A DNA stretch of 39,321 bases from Phyllobacteriaceae bacterium (GCA_024742765.1 JANSXT010000027.1:1-39321); one strand, 5' to 3'; counted from the first letter of the stretch, positions 21,711 to 29,614 are shown. Program-made: numbers and translations. Notes: a model not told the origin generated them from the sequence alone.

Positions 21711-22763
21711 ATGCATTTCGCCTCCGACAATTGGGCCGGCGCCCACCCCGCCATCGCCGAAAACCTGATGCGCCGCAATGGCGGCTTCGTTCAGGCCAAT
21801 GGCGGCAGCGACTTCGACAAAAGCGTCGAGCAGACCTTCCGCGACATTTTCGAGACCGATCTGTCGGTCCATTATGTCGGCACCGGCACGGCCGCCAATG
21901 CGCTGGCGCTCTCCGCCGTTGCCCGGCCCGGCGGCGTGGTCCTGTGCCACCCCGAAGCGCATATCCGCGTCGATGAATGCGGCGCGCCGGAATTCTTTGC
22001 CGCCGGCACAAAGCTGGAGGGCGTCGAAGGTCAATTGGGCCGGTTCAATGCCGCTTCACTCGAAACGGCGATCGGCCACATCAAGGGTGGCGGGCTCAAT
22101 GCGGGGCAGGCGCAGACCGTCTCGGTCAGCCAGTTGACCGAAGCCGGCACGGCCTATGATCTCGATGCAATCCGCGCCATCGCCGATATCGCCCGCCATC
22201 ACGGCCTGCCGCTGCACATGGACGGCGCACGCTTTGCCAATGCGCTCGTCGCACTCGGCTGCACGCCCGCCGAGATGAGTTGGAAGGCGGGCGTCGACAT
22301 CTTGTCCTTCGGAGGCACCAAGAACGGATGCTGGTGCGCCGATGCCATTGTGGTCTTCAATCCCGGTCATGGCCGGCAGATGGACTATCTGTGCAAGCGG
22401 GCCGGCCACATTGCCTCCAAGGCCCGGTTCGTCTCGGCCCAGTTCGAAGCCTATTTCGCCGATGGCCTCTGGCTCGATCTGGCCGCCCACGCCAACGCGA
22501 TGGGCGCCCGGGCTGCCGCCATCATCGACGCACGCAACCGGTTCCGCCTCGCCTGGCAGCCGCAGGGCAATGAGGTGTTCGCCATCGGTCCGCAACAGGC
22601 GGTCGACGGGCTCGCGTCCAAGGGCGTCCAATTCAGCCCCTGGCAGCCGCCGCGCGCCGAACGCCATCTGGTCGGCGACGGCGAAGCGATGATCCGCCTT
22701 GTCACATCCTTTGCCAGCACGGATGCTGACATTGAAGCACTTGAAAGCGCGCTCGCCGGCTGA
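21711..22763 (+). CDS. ltaE: Low-specificity L-threonine aldolase
   Basis: A 350-residue PLP enzyme that splits L-threonine or allo-threonine to glycine and acetaldehyde. It starts with the family N-terminus MHFASDNWAGAHP. It has HYVGTGTAANALAL around the cofactor phosphate site, LPLHMDGARFANAL with the PLP-pairing Asp, and the PLP Lys in SFGGTKNGCW. Length fits the family. Two in-frame ATGs upstream (21603, 21669) would add residues not found in the family, so 21711 was chosen, although its ribosome binding site is weak. The buf operon follows after 137 bases and appears to be a separate unit. Confidence 0.9.
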   Translation: MHFASDNWAGAHPAIAENLMRRNGGFVQANGGSDFDKSVEQTFRDIFETDLSVHYVGTGTAANALALSAVARPGGVVLCHPEAHIRVDECGAPEFFAAGTKLEGVEGQLGRFNAASLETAIGHIKGGGLNAGQAQTVSVSQLTEAGTAYDLDAIRAIADIARHHGLPLHMDGARFANALVALGCTPAEMSWKAGVDILSFGGTKNGCWCADAIVVFNPGHGRQMDYLCKRAGHIASKARFVSAQFEAYFADGLWLDLAAHANAMGARAAAIIDARNRFRLAWQPQGNEVFAIGPQQAVDGLASKGVQFSPWQPPRAERHLVGDGEAMIRLVTSFASTDADIEALESALAG

Positions 22764-22900
22764 GACGGCGCCGCTCACGGACGCCTCACAGCGAAGTGAC
22801 GCCGGATAACGGCCCGTTGATTTCCCATTGATCGGCGCTTCTGTGAGCGTCGGGCCGTCCGGCGCTGTGCCGGTCAACTGGTTCCTCAAGGGAGATATCC

Positions 22901-23209
22901 ATGTCCAAAGCCACCAAGACCGTTCTTTCGGGTGCCGTTCTCGCCGGTGCCGTTGCCGCCGCCGTCGCCGGCGTCAACCTGGCCGGCGTCACCGACGCCC
23001 ATGCCGCCAACGAGAAGTGCTACGGCGTTTCGCTGGCCGGCGAGAACGATTGCGCCGCCGGCCCCGGCACCACCTGCCAGGGCACATCCACCGTCGACTA
23101 TCAGGGCAATGCCTGGACCTATGTCCCCGAAGGCACCTGCACGGCGATGGAACTGCCGGGCGACCGCATGGGTTCGCTGGAAGAGCTCGACCGCGACCTG
23201 CCGGCATAA
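22901..23209 (+). CDS. bufA: BufA1-type bufferin precursor (DUF2282)
   Basis: A 102-residue exported precursor. Residues 1-35 form a long signal peptide ending TDAHA. The mature part begins ANEKCYGVS and contains exactly four cysteines (C40, C51, C59, C80) with the DUF2282 pattern [19 protein letters not shown] and VPEGTC. In the bufferin RiPPs described from Caulobacter, a DUF692 enzyme turns two of these cysteines into thiooxazoles and the product binds copper in the periplasm. Residues after C80 form an acidic tail. GGGAG sits seven bases before the ATG. It is the first gene of bufABCD; modification in this organism is inferred from family and context. Confidence 0.92.
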   Translation: MSKATKTVLSGAVLAGAVAAAVAGVNLAGVTDAHAANEKCYGVSLAGENDCAAGPGTTCQGTSTVDYQGNAWTYVPEGTCTAMELPGDRMGSLEELDRDLPA

Positions 23210-23250
23210 GCCGAACCCGACCGACCTGCCGCGAACCGGAGAGCGCCGCC

Positions 23251-24219
23251 ATGACGACCGCACGTCCCCTCGTCCGTCAGGGCGCCGCTTCGAAGACGCA
23301 CCCCCATGTGTCGCCGGACCGGTTCGCGGCAGCCACCACCCTCAAGGCCGAAAACGCCGTGCCGTCCGCGGCGGGCGTCGGCTTCAAGCCCGACCATCTG
23401 ACCGCGATCCTCGACGATCCCGGTTCGGTGGGTTTTCTGGAAGTTCACGCGGAAAACTATATGGGCGATGGCGGCCCGCCGCACCGCACGCTCGAACGCG
23501 TCCGCCGCGATTTTCCGCTGTCGCTGCATGGCGTGTGCATGTCGATCGGCGGCCCCAAGCCGCTGGATGAAGACCATCTGGCCCGCTTTGCGGCGCTCTG
23601 CGACCGCTACGAGCCCGGCCTGATCTCCGAACATCTGGCCTGGTCGACCCATGAGGACCTGTTCCTCAACGATCTGTTGCCGCTTCCCTACACCGAAGAA
23701 ACGCTCGACCATGTGTGCGACCATGTCGACCGCATGCAGGAGGTGACGGGACGGCGGATGCTGCTGGAAAACCCGGCCACCTACGTTCTGTTCGACAATT
23801 CGACCATGAGCGAGACCGATTTCCTTGCGACCATCGTCGGCCGTACCGGCTGCGGCCTTCTGCTCGACATCAACAATGTCTTCGTTTCGGCGACCAATCA
23901 CGGCTATTCGGCACGCGACTATCTCGCCGCCTTCCCGCTCGCCCATGTCGGCGAAGTTCATCTGGCCGGCCACACCGAGCAGGAAGACGATGAAGGCGCG
24001 CTGCTTCTGATCGACAGCCACAACCGCCCCGTCGCCGATCCGGTCTGGACGCTCTATGACGAGGTGATCGCCAAGACGGGACCGATTCCGACGCTGGTCG
24101 AATGGGATTCGGACCTGCCCGAATGGCCGGTGTTGCGCGCCGAGGCCGAAAGCGCCAACGCCATTTTGCGCCGCCATGCTCCATCAGCGCCGAAGGTGCG
24201 TCATGCCGCCCCTGCCTGA
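23251..24219 (+). CDS. bufB: BufB, DUF692 multinuclear non-haem iron oxidative enzyme (MNIO)
   Basis: A 322-residue cytoplasmic TIM-barrel enzyme that oxidatively modifies precursor cysteines. Metal-ligand motifs seen in order are FLEVHAENY (64-69), SLHGV (H93), ISEHLAW (E127, H128), LLENPATY (E173), [16 protein letters not shown] (D206, H217), GEVHLAGHT (H237, H241), LIDSHNRPV (D255, H257) and LVEWDSDLP (E284, D286). All are intact. The ATG at 23251 has CCGGAGAG upstream; an open frame running back through bufA is not conserved. It lies 41 bases after bufA, and bufC starts inside its last codons. The same family includes MbnB of methanobactin synthesis, but the four-gene context points to a bufferin. 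Confidence 0.94.
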   Translation: MTTARPLVRQGAASKTHPHVSPDRFAAATTLKAENAVPSAAGVGFKPDHLTAILDDPGSVGFLEVHAENYMGDGGPPHRTLERVRRDFPLSLHGVCMSIGGPKPLDEDHLARFAALCDRYEPGLISEHLAWSTHEDLFLNDLLPLPYTEETLDHVCDHVDRMQEVTGRRMLLENPATYVLFDNSTMSETDFLATIVGRTGCGLLLDINNVFVSATNHGYSARDYLAAFPLAHVGEVHLAGHTEQEDDEGALLLIDSHNRPVADPVWTLYDEVIAKTGPIPTLVEWDSDLPEWPVLRAEAESANAILRRHAPSAPKVRHAAPA

Positions 24220-25000
24220 CCATCACCCGCTCGACACGGACGCCTTTTCGGCTGGCCTGCTCGACCCCGACCGCACGGCGCCGGCCCATGTGACCGGGCC
24301 CAACGGCAAGGGCGCGGTCAAGCGCTACAATGTCTATCGCAACAATGTCACCGTCAGCCTGATCGACGCGCTGGCCGACATCTTTCCCGCCGTCCTGAAG
24401 CTGACCGGCGAGAATTTCTTCCGCGCCATGGCGCGCGAACATGTCCGCGCAACACCGCCCACATCGCCGCTGCTGTTTGAGTATGGCAAGGATTTTCCCG
24501 ACTTCATCGCCGCCTTTGAGCCGGCGCGGTCCCTGCCCTATCTGGCCGACGTCGCGCGCGCCGAACGCGCCTGGCTGACCGCCTATCATGCTGCGGACGC
24601 CGCTCCGCTCGATCCCGCCGATCTCGCCGCCATTCCGGCGGACCGGATAGCCGGCGCGCGCTTTGCCGCCCATCCCGCCTTCGCCGTCATCGCTTCGCCC
24701 TTTCCGGTCTTCCGCATCTTTTCGATGAACCGCGATCTGATGGATCTCGCCCCCGTCAAAATGGACGACGCCGAAGCCATCCTGATCACCCGCCCGGCGG
24801 ACCAGGTCACGGTCACCCATCTGGCGCCGGCCGCCGGCAGGTTCGCCGACGCAATGAGCCAGGGGCTAACATTGGGCGAGGCCGCCGGCCTTGCGCTTGA
24901 AACCGATCCGGCCTTCGACCTGAACGGCGCCCTGACGGCGCTGTTGTCGGCCGGCGCGTTCGCCGCCGTCGCGGCATCTGATCACGGAGGGGACCAATGA
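24203..25000 (+). CDS. bufC: BufC, DUF2063 partner protein of the MNIO enzyme
   Basis: A 265-residue protein with the DUF2063 signatures [44 protein letters not shown] and [21 protein letters not shown]. The N-terminal domain is typical of partners that form a complex with DUF692 enzymes and, by analogy with MbnC, help recognise the leader peptide. The preferred start ATG 24203 (AAGGTG upstream) overlaps bufB by 17 bases; ATG 24176 is possible. Its stop overlaps the bufD start (ATGA). The database description of DUF2063 as a DNA-binding domain should not be taken as its function here. Confidence 0.92.
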   Translation: MPPLPDHHPLDTDAFSAGLLDPDRTAPAHVTGPNGKGAVKRYNVYRNNVTVSLIDALADIFPAVLKLTGENFFRAMAREHVRATPPTSPLLFEYGKDFPDFIAAFEPARSLPYLADVARAERAWLTAYHAADAAPLDPADLAAIPADRIAGARFAAHPAFAVIASPFPVFRIFSMNRDLMDLAPVKMDDAEAILITRPADQVTVTHLAPAAGRFADAMSQGLTLGEAAGLALETDPAFDLNGALTALLSAGAFAAVAASDHGGDQ

Positions 25001-25611
25001 CCGATTTCGCCAATGAGGACGCCCGCGCGCCCGCGCCGGAAACCGGAGGCGGCGTGATCGGCGCGATCGCGCGGCTGCACCACGCGGTGTTTTCGGTCAT
25101 CGAACGTGCGACGGCGGGCTGGTTCACCGGCTTTGCGGCGCGCTTTGCCTTCGCCAGCGTTCTGTTTTTCTACTATTTCAATTCCGGCTGGCAGAAGCTC
25201 GGCGACGGCATTTTCGGCTTTTTGAGCCCGTCGCTCGGCGCCTATGCGTCGATCCTGCCGCCGATCATGGACCAGTATGGCGGCGATGTGTCCGCCATCC
25301 CCTTCTTCCCATGGCATCTGATCGTGCTCTTGGGCACCTGGACCGAGATATTGCTGCCAGTCATGATCGTCATCGGCCTGTTCAGCCGCATCTCGGCGCT
25401 CGGCATGATCTTCTTCGTGATGGTCCAGAGCTATGTGGACATCGCCTTCCACGGCCTCGAAGGCCGCTTCGTCGGATCGATGTTCGACCGTCTGCCCGAT
25501 GCCATCATCTTCGACCAGCGCTTCATGTGGGTCTTCATCCTGGCGCTGATCGTCGTCAGGGGACCGGGCAAACTGTCGCTTGACCATTTGCTGGCCAAAC
25601 GCTTCCGCTGA
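24997..25611 (+). CDS. bufD: BufD, DoxX-family membrane protein
   Basis: A 204-residue integral membrane protein with about four hydrophobic helices (around 45-65, 100-125, 130-150 and 175-190) and the DoxX-like stretch VLFFYYFNSGWQKL. DoxX proteins accompany many bufferin loci and may serve in redox steps or metal handling in the membrane; the exact role is unknown. Its ATG overlaps the bufC stop by four bases, so bufABCD reads as one operon. A perfect 11-bp hairpin at 25666-25691 and the hsp20 terminator follow. Confidence 0.9.
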   Translation: MTDFANEDARAPAPETGGGVIGAIARLHHAVFSVIERATAGWFTGFAARFAFASVLFFYYFNSGWQKLGDGIFGFLSPSLGAYASILPPIMDQYGGDVSAIPFFPWHLIVLLGTWTEILLPVMIVIGLFSRISALGMIFFVMVQSYVDIAFHGLEGRFVGSMFDRLPDAIIFDQRFMWVFILALIVVRGPGKLSLDHLLAKRFR

Positions 25612-25620
25612 ACTGCAAAC

Positions 25621-25653
25621 AAAAAACCGCCGGCGAGGGAGGCCGCCGGCGGT
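25621..25653 (-). terminator. Rho-independent terminator of hsp20
   Basis: Read on the minus strand: GCCGGCGG, ten-base loop, CCGCCGGC, then TTTTTT. The 8-9 bp GC stem with T6 tail lies about 65 bases after the hsp20 stop. On the plus strand no T-run follows. Confidence 0.8.
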
Positions 25654-25665
25654 GTCGCGAACCGC

Positions 25666-25691
25666 GCGCACGGGGTGCGAACCCCGTGCGC
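25666..25691. terminator. Perfect hairpin between bufD and hsp20
   Basis: GCGCACGGGGT / ACCCCGTGCGC, 11 bp, loop GCGA. It has no clear T-run in either direction; in the plus direction GATTGGGTTT follows at a distance. It may end the buf transcript or protect its 3' end. Confidence 0.5.
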
Positions 25692-25718
25692 CGGCTCGAT
25701 TGGGTTTGGTGAAAGGCC

Positions 25719-26186
25719 TTAGTTCTGGGCCTTGGCCTCGATCTGCCGGGCCGAACCGTTGCCCTTGGCGATCTCGATCTTGCGCGGCTTCATGGAGTCG
25801 GGGATTTCGCGCTCCAGATCGATGTGCAGAAGGCCGTTTTCCAGTTCGGCACCCTTCACTTCCACATAGTCAGCAAGCTGGAAGCGGCGCTCGAAGGCGC
25901 GCGAGGCAATGCCGCGATGCAGGACTTCACGATTGTCGTCCTTGGCGTCATCGGCCTTGGCGCCGGCGACTTTGAGGACGTTGGCCTTGGCTTCGATGGT
26001 CAGATCGTCTTCGGCAAAACCGGCCACCGCCATGGTGATGCGGTAGGCGTTCTCGCCGGTCCGCTCGATATTGTAGGGCGGATAGGTCTGGCCGTTTTCG
26101 GGCTGGCCAAGCGAATCGAGCATGGTGAACAGCCGGTCGAAACCGACGGTGGAACGGTAAAGGGGGGAAAAATCGACGTGTCGCAT
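25719..26186 (-). CDS. Hsp20/IbpA-family small heat shock protein
   Basis: A 155-residue alpha-crystallin-type chaperone that binds unfolding proteins. The N-terminus MRHVDFSPLYRSTVGFDRLF and YPPYNIER..ENAYRITMAVAGF are typical of rhizobial class A Hsp20. The alpha-crystallin domain runs to about residue 135 and includes HRGIASRAFERRFQL and the GLLHIDLEREIP strand. ATG 26186 is preceded by GGAGGA, which is folded into a ROSE-type hairpin. A heat-shock promoter lies about 110-137 bases upstream and a strong terminator follows. Expression is expected only on heat shock. Confidence 0.94.
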   Translation of the reverse strand: MRHVDFSPLYRSTVGFDRLFTMLDSLGQPENGQTYPPYNIERTGENAYRITMAVAGFAEDDLTIEAKANVLKVAGAKADDAKDDNREVLHRGIASRAFERRFQLADYVEVKGAELENGLLHIDLEREIPDSMKPRKIEIAKGNGSARQIEAKAQN

Positions 26187-26288
26187 GGGTTCTGTCCTCC
26201 AGTGAGCAACATTGAACGAATTGCGGCCGCAAACACCCGGGAAACGGCGTGTCTGGCTGATGGCCGGCAGACCCGTCTGGCGCCTGCG
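26187..26288 (-). promoter_or_regulatory. ROSE-type RNA thermometer in the hsp20 leader
   Basis: The last leader hairpin reads GUUGCUC - ACUG - GAGGAC on the minus strand, just before ATG. Six pairs form around one unpaired G in UUGCU, and they mask the Shine-Dalgarno GGAGGA. This UYGCU-with-G arrangement is the hallmark of ROSE elements, which melt on heating. Leader length (~100 nt), gene family and taxon all fit. Upstream stems such as TGCGGCCGCA are also present. Confidence 0.78.
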
Positions 26289-26294
26289 CCCGAA

Positions 26295-26323
26295 ATATGG
26301 TGAGCGTGATTTTCCGCTTCAAG
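26295..26323 (-). promoter_or_regulatory. RpoH (sigma-32)-type promoter of hsp20
   Basis: On the minus strand CTTGAA (26323-26318), 17-base spacer, CCATAT (26300-26295). This is close to the heat-shock consensus CTTGAA and CCCATNT. It predicts a transcript start near 26288 and a ~100-nt leader that holds the thermometer. Confidence 0.65.
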
Positions 26324-26401
26324 ACCCGCGCAGCACCCGCACGCCTCGCCGCCTCTTGAACGAAGGGGCGAACGCCCTCGGCAACCGATAGGGATTCCAA
26401 A

Positions 26402-26449
26402 ATTCGCTTTGAGCGATGCAATTCTTGCAATTTGATTCGCCATGAGCGA
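26402..26449. promoter_or_regulatory. Candidate operator of the RelE/XRE pair
   Basis: Two direct copies of ATTCGC-N3-GAGCGA (26402-26416 and 26435-26449), 33 bases or about three helical turns apart, flank the palindrome TGCAA-TTC-TTGCA (26417-26429). The block ends 11 bases before the toxin start and is AT-rich. An antitoxin with a helix-turn-helix follows, so autoregulation is likely. Confidence 0.5.
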
Positions 26450-26460
26450 CTTTCTACGCA

Positions 26461-26703
26461 ATGAAGAAGGTCGCCTACAGCAAGGCCGCCACCAAGACCC
26501 TGACCCGGATGCAGCCGGCCCAGGCCAGGCGCATCCGGGACAGGATCATGGCTTATGCCGCCGGCGAACCTGTCGATGTCAAGCGGCTGGCCGGCTCGGA
26601 GTTCCAGCGTATCCGTGTCGGCGACTACCGCGTTATCGTCGATGATGACGGCACGGTCGTCCTTGTTCTGAAGGTCGGAGCGCGCGGCGATGTCTACAAG
26701 TGA
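26461..26703 (+). CDS. RelE/ParE-family toxin
   Basis: An 80-residue toxin of the RelE/ParE fold: VAYSKAATKTLTRM, two helices, then KRLAGSEFQRIRVGDYRVIV and a final strand VVLVLKVGARGDVYK. RelE members cleave mRNA at the ribosome and ParE members poison gyrase; which applies cannot be told. The conserved basic RIRVGDYRVI stretch favours RelE. It precedes its antitoxin by ten bases, the reversed order usual for RelE/XRE (HigBA-like) pairs. The ATG at 26461 has a weak ribosome binding site. Confidence 0.87.
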   Translation: MKKVAYSKAATKTLTRMQPAQARRIRDRIMAYAAGEPVDVKRLAGSEFQRIRVGDYRVIVDDDGTVVLVLKVGARGDVYK

Positions 26704-26713
26704 GGAAGACGCC

Positions 26714-27079
26714 ATGACCAAGATCCAGCGCATCGAATTGGCCGGCACGCCCTATGTCCTGCTGCCCGAGGATGCCTATGAGGAACTCAGGGACATGGCC
26801 GAGGCGCGGGCCGTGCGCACATCCATCGCCGAGGGGGAAGAAACCTATCCCGATGCGGTGGTTTCAGCGCTTCTCGACGGCGAAAACCCCGTGCGTGCAT
26901 TCCGGCAATGGCGCGGCCTGAAGGCAGCCGATCTGGCGCGCGCGGCGGGCCTTGGACCGGCCTACCTCTCGGAGATTGAAACAGGCCGCAAGACAGGCTC
27001 GGCCAAAGCGCTCAAGGCGCTTGCAGTCGAACTGGACGTCGACATGGCGCTGCTTGTTGCCCCGACCGGCGACGGCTGA
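26714..27079 (+). CDS. XRE-family antitoxin with N-terminal toxin-binding region
   Basis: A 121-residue protein. The N-terminus (IQRIELAGTPYVLLPEDAYEEL) resembles the neutralising segment of antitoxins. The C-terminal half is a helix-turn-helix of the Cro/C1 type (LKAADLARAAGLGPAYLSEIETGRKTG, then LKALAVELDVDMALLV). It should bind both the toxin and the operator upstream. The ATG at 26714 has GAGGAAG nine bases before it; the open frame starts earlier at 26690 inside the toxin gene but lacks a good site. Confidence 0.87.
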   Translation: MTKIQRIELAGTPYVLLPEDAYEELRDMAEARAVRTSIAEGEETYPDAVVSALLDGENPVRAFRQWRGLKAADLARAAGLGPAYLSEIETGRKTGSAKALKALAVELDVDMALLVAPTGDG

Positions 27080-27119
27080 ACCGCACGCCTCCCCACCCTC
27101 TCCCCAAGGTTAACCGAAC

Positions 27120-27138
27120 ATGAACGGCAGATGAACGG
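27120..27138. promoter_or_regulatory. Direct repeats with 11-bp period, upstream of the PepSY-like gene
   Basis: ATGAACGG occurs at 27120-27127 and 27131-27138. Two half-sites one helical turn apart are the typical layout for OmpR/PhoB-type response regulators. It lies about 120 bases before the start of the secreted protein gene, at a distance suited to activation. The regulator is unknown. Confidence 0.45.
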
Positions 27139-27258
27139 GCGCTTCCGCGTGCGTTCAGGCGTCGCCGTGCAGTGTGGCCGCAAGTTGTACCGGGAGACAC
27201 AACGAAGAAAAGCACAACAGTGCCCATCATGGTCCAAACCAGAAAGGAGACCGGCATC

Positions 27259-27672
27259 ATGAAAGCCCCCCTTCTTGCCGCCGGCATCATAGCCGCAACC
27301 GCGCTTGGCGCCACCGCACCCGTCCAGGCAATGCCGATCACGGCACCGCTCGCCGCGACCGTGCACAGCGACGTACAGACCGTCGGCCATCGCCGGCATT
27401 ACGGCCAGCGCCACGCCATGCCGCGCCGCGCCGTCGTGCGCAGCCTCTATCGGCGCGGCTATCGCGACGTGCATCGCGTCCATTTCCGCAATGGCTACTG
27501 GCGCGCCCGTGCGCTCGGCCGCCGCGGCGTGGTCGCCCTGAAGATCGACGCGCGCAACGGACACATTGTTCGCCGCCGTCTGCTTCAGCCCGTCTATCAC
27601 GCGCCGCGTCACCGCCAGCCCTTCCACCATCAGCGCCGCGGCGGGGTGACCTTCTCCTTCGGGTTCAACTGA
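27259..27672 (+). CDS. Secreted basic protein with PepSY-like domain
   Basis: A 137-residue exported protein. The signal peptide MKAPLLAAGIIAATALGATA ends near VQA. The mature part is very rich in Arg and His. Residues from about 58 to 108 (VVRSLYRRGYRDVHRVHF, NGYWRARAL, VVALKIDARNGHIV) follow the PepSY pattern of a Gly-Tyr turn, an aromatic strand and D-x-x-(T/N)G-x-I. Such small periplasmic proteins are often part of envelope-stress responses. The start has AGGAGA at ideal spacing. The His-rich C-terminus may bind metal, which is inference. A strong terminator follows. Confidence 0.75.
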   Translation: MKAPLLAAGIIAATALGATAPVQAMPITAPLAATVHSDVQTVGHRRHYGQRHAMPRRAVVRSLYRRGYRDVHRVHFRNGYWRARALGRRGVVALKIDARNGHIVRRRLLQPVYHAPRHRQPFHHQRRGGVTFSFGFN

Positions 27673-27728
27673 TCCCGAAGCCAGCCATCGGCCGGGCTGC
27701 AACGTCCCTTCCTGCCCGGTTCGATCCC

Positions 27729-27762
27729 GGAGGCGCCAGCCCGGCGCCTCCGGATTTTCTTT
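27729..27762 (+). terminator. Rho-independent terminator after the PepSY-like gene
   Basis: GGAGGCGCC, AGCCC loop, GGCGCCTCC, then GGATTTTCTTT: 9-bp perfect stem and U-rich tail. It separates the secreted protein gene from the hydrolase and argues against a hydrolase start at the TTG at 27761. Confidence 0.8.
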
Positions 27763-27829
27763 GACCTTGCCCGGCCTGGCCCATATCAGGGGCGATATCG
27801 CCAACCTGTGGCCTACCCCGCGGCCAAAC

Positions 27830-28777
27830 ATGAACCTACTGGTCCCCTTTGACGGCAATCCCTGTCCCGAACCCTACCGGCAGGGCTTCACCCGAACCGA
27901 TGACGGCTTTGACCTGCGCTTTGCGGTCTTTCGCACGGACATCGCGCCCTGCAAGGGCACGATCGTGCTGCTGCACGGCCGCAATGAATGCATCGAGAAA
28001 TATGCCGAGACGATCGCCGACCTTGTCGGCCGGGGCTTCGACGTGGGCACGTTCGACTGGCGCGGCCAGGGCCGTTCGACACGCTTCTTCCGCGATGCCA
28101 AGCGCGGCTATGTCGACGATTTTGCTCAATATGCGACCGATCTCGACCATGTGTTCGCGACAGCGATCCTGCCCGAGACGCGCCCGCCCTTCTTCACGCT
28201 GGCCCATTCCATGGGCGCGCTGATCGCGCTGCTGACGGCGCCAATGATGGCCAACCGCATCGAGCGCATGGTGATGTCCGCGCCCTTCCTGGGCCTGTCC
28301 GAGGAAGGTCCGCCGCCGGGCCTTCTGTCGGCCGCCGCCGGTGCGATGTGCTATTGCGGCCTCGCCCGCACCTATATCGGCGCCGGCCCCCGCGGCATCA
28401 CCGCGCTCGACCTTGAAACCAACAAGTTGACCAGCGACCCGGCACGCTTTGCGCGCAACAAGGCCATTCTCGACCCCGACCGGGGCCTTGGACTGGGTGC
28501 GATCACCGCGGGGTGGCTGCGCGCGGCGGCAAGGGCGATCGGCGCCGTGCACGACCCCGATCACATGGCATCCATCCGGATCCCGGTTCTGCTGGTGGCC
28601 GCCGGCGCCGAGCGCGTCGTTTCGGCCAGCGCGACCGAAGCCTATGCGGGCCGCATCCGCGCCGGCTCGATGATCACAATCGCCGGCGCCCGCCACGAAT
28701 TGCTGCAGGAAGCCGACCGGTTCCGCGACCAGTTCTTCGCCGCCTTTGACGCTTTCGTGCCCGGCGCCGGCGCCTGA
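27830..28777 (+). CDS. Alpha/beta hydrolase, lysophospholipase (PldB)-like
   Basis: A 315-residue hydrolase of the serine-aminopeptidase/monoglyceride lipase-like fold. GTIVLLHGRNECIEKY forms the oxyanion strand, DWRGQGRS the second turn, and LAHSMGALIAL the nucleophile Ser elbow. The late ARHELLQEADRFRDQ has the catalytic His; the Asp lies in the preceding strand region. Close relatives in rhizobia are annotated as lysophospholipase, and the substrate is likely a lipid or other ester. ATG 27830 was preferred to the TTG at 27761, which lies in the terminator tail. It ends three bases from the convergent phosphatase gene. Confidence 0.85.
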   Translation: MNLLVPFDGNPCPEPYRQGFTRTDDGFDLRFAVFRTDIAPCKGTIVLLHGRNECIEKYAETIADLVGRGFDVGTFDWRGQGRSTRFFRDAKRGYVDDFAQYATDLDHVFATAILPETRPPFFTLAHSMGALIALLTAPMMANRIERMVMSAPFLGLSEEGPPPGLLSAAAGAMCYCGLARTYIGAGPRGITALDLETNKLTSDPARFARNKAILDPDRGLGLGAITAGWLRAAARAIGAVHDPDHMASIRIPVLLVAAGAERVVSASATEAYAGRIRAGSMITIAGARHELLQEADRFRDQFFAAFDAFVPGAGA

Positions 28778-28780
28778 TCG

Positions 28781-29572
28781 TCAGCCGTTCAGCAGATCCA
28801 GCGCCGCGGCATGCAGTTCGCGCGAGCCGGCGGCGATCACATCGCCTCCCTGTTCGGCCCGTCCGCCATCCCAGCGCGTGATTACGCCGCCGGCCTGCTC
28901 GATCAGCGGGATCAGCGCGCAGATGTCATAGGGTGCAAGACCGGGTTCGACGACAATGTCCGCATGGCCCGCCGCCACCATGGCAAAGGCGTAGCAGTCG
29001 CACCCGTAGCGCGGCAGGCGGATGGCCGCTTCCAGCCGGTCATAGGCCGTGCGCTTGGCGCCCTGATAAAGCGCCGGCGTGGTGGTGAAGAGCGTCGCCT
29101 CGCCAAGCGCTGCCCCCGCCCGCGTCTTCAGCGCTTGCGGCTCGGCATCGCCACGCAGCAGATATGTGCCGCTCCCGTCGGCGAGATAGAGTTCGTCGGT
29201 GAAGGGCTGATGCATGAAGCCGCTCCGCGCAACGCCATCGACCGTCAGTCCCACAAGCGTGCCCCAGACGGGCAGGCCTGAAATGAAGGCGCGGGTGCCG
29301 TCGATCGGATCGATCACCCAGATATGGCTGCGGTCCTCACCTTCGCTGCCATATTCCTCGCCGACGATGCCATGATCGGGACAATGGGCGCCGATCAGCG
29401 CCCGGATCGCCGCCTCCGCCGCCCGGTCCGCCTCGGTCACCGGATCGAACCCCTCGCCCAGCTTGTTGGCGACCGTGCCCGCCGCGCGAAAACGCGGCAG
29501 TGTCTCGGCCGCCGCCGCCCGCGCCAACTGTTCCAGAAACGCCCGGTCGGGCAGCGCCATCGCCATATCCAT
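28781..29572 (-). CDS. hisN: Inositol-monophosphatase-family phosphatase, probably histidinol-phosphatase
   Basis: A 263-residue Mg-dependent phosphatase. Metal-binding motifs are FDPVTEAD, GIVGEEYG, WVIDPIDGTRAF and the late GLAPYDICALIPLIEQAGG. The wording of these motifs is that of HisN-type histidinol-phosphatases of alphaproteobacteria, which dephosphorylate L-histidinol phosphate, rather than SuhB proper; the distinction is not certain. Starts GTG 29575, ATG 29572, ATG 29566 and ATG 29560 are possible; 29572 follows ACAGGTG. An sRNA of the suhB family is encoded divergently upstream, as is known for inositol-monophosphatase genes in this group. Confidence 0.88.
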   Translation of the reverse strand: MDMAMALPDRAFLEQLARAAAAETLPRFRAAGTVANKLGEGFDPVTEADRAAEAAIRALIGAHCPDHGIVGEEYGSEGEDRSHIWVIDPIDGTRAFISGLPVWGTLVGLTVDGVARSGFMHQPFTDELYLADGSGTYLLRGDAEPQALKTRAGAALGEATLFTTTPALYQGAKRTAYDRLEAAIRLPRYGCDCYAFAMVAAGHADIVVEPGLAPYDICALIPLIEQAGGVITRWDGGRAEQGGDVIAAGSRELHAAALDLLNG

Positions 29573-29614
29573 CACCTGTTATTTCGCAATTGCGAAAGAT
29601 TTGCGTCCGCACAT

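Noticed and set aside
22828-23250. Extension of bufB upstream through bufA
   Set aside because: Out of frame with the clear bufA gene; the family N-terminus begins at ATG 23251.
27088-27108. CCTCCCCACCCTCTCCCC stretch as another RIME copy
   Set aside because: Only a short C-rich similarity; no inverted partner arm nearby.
27761-27829. TTG start of the alpha/beta hydrolase
   Set aside because: It would begin in the U-tract of the preceding terminator and adds residues unlike the family; ATG 27830 preferred.
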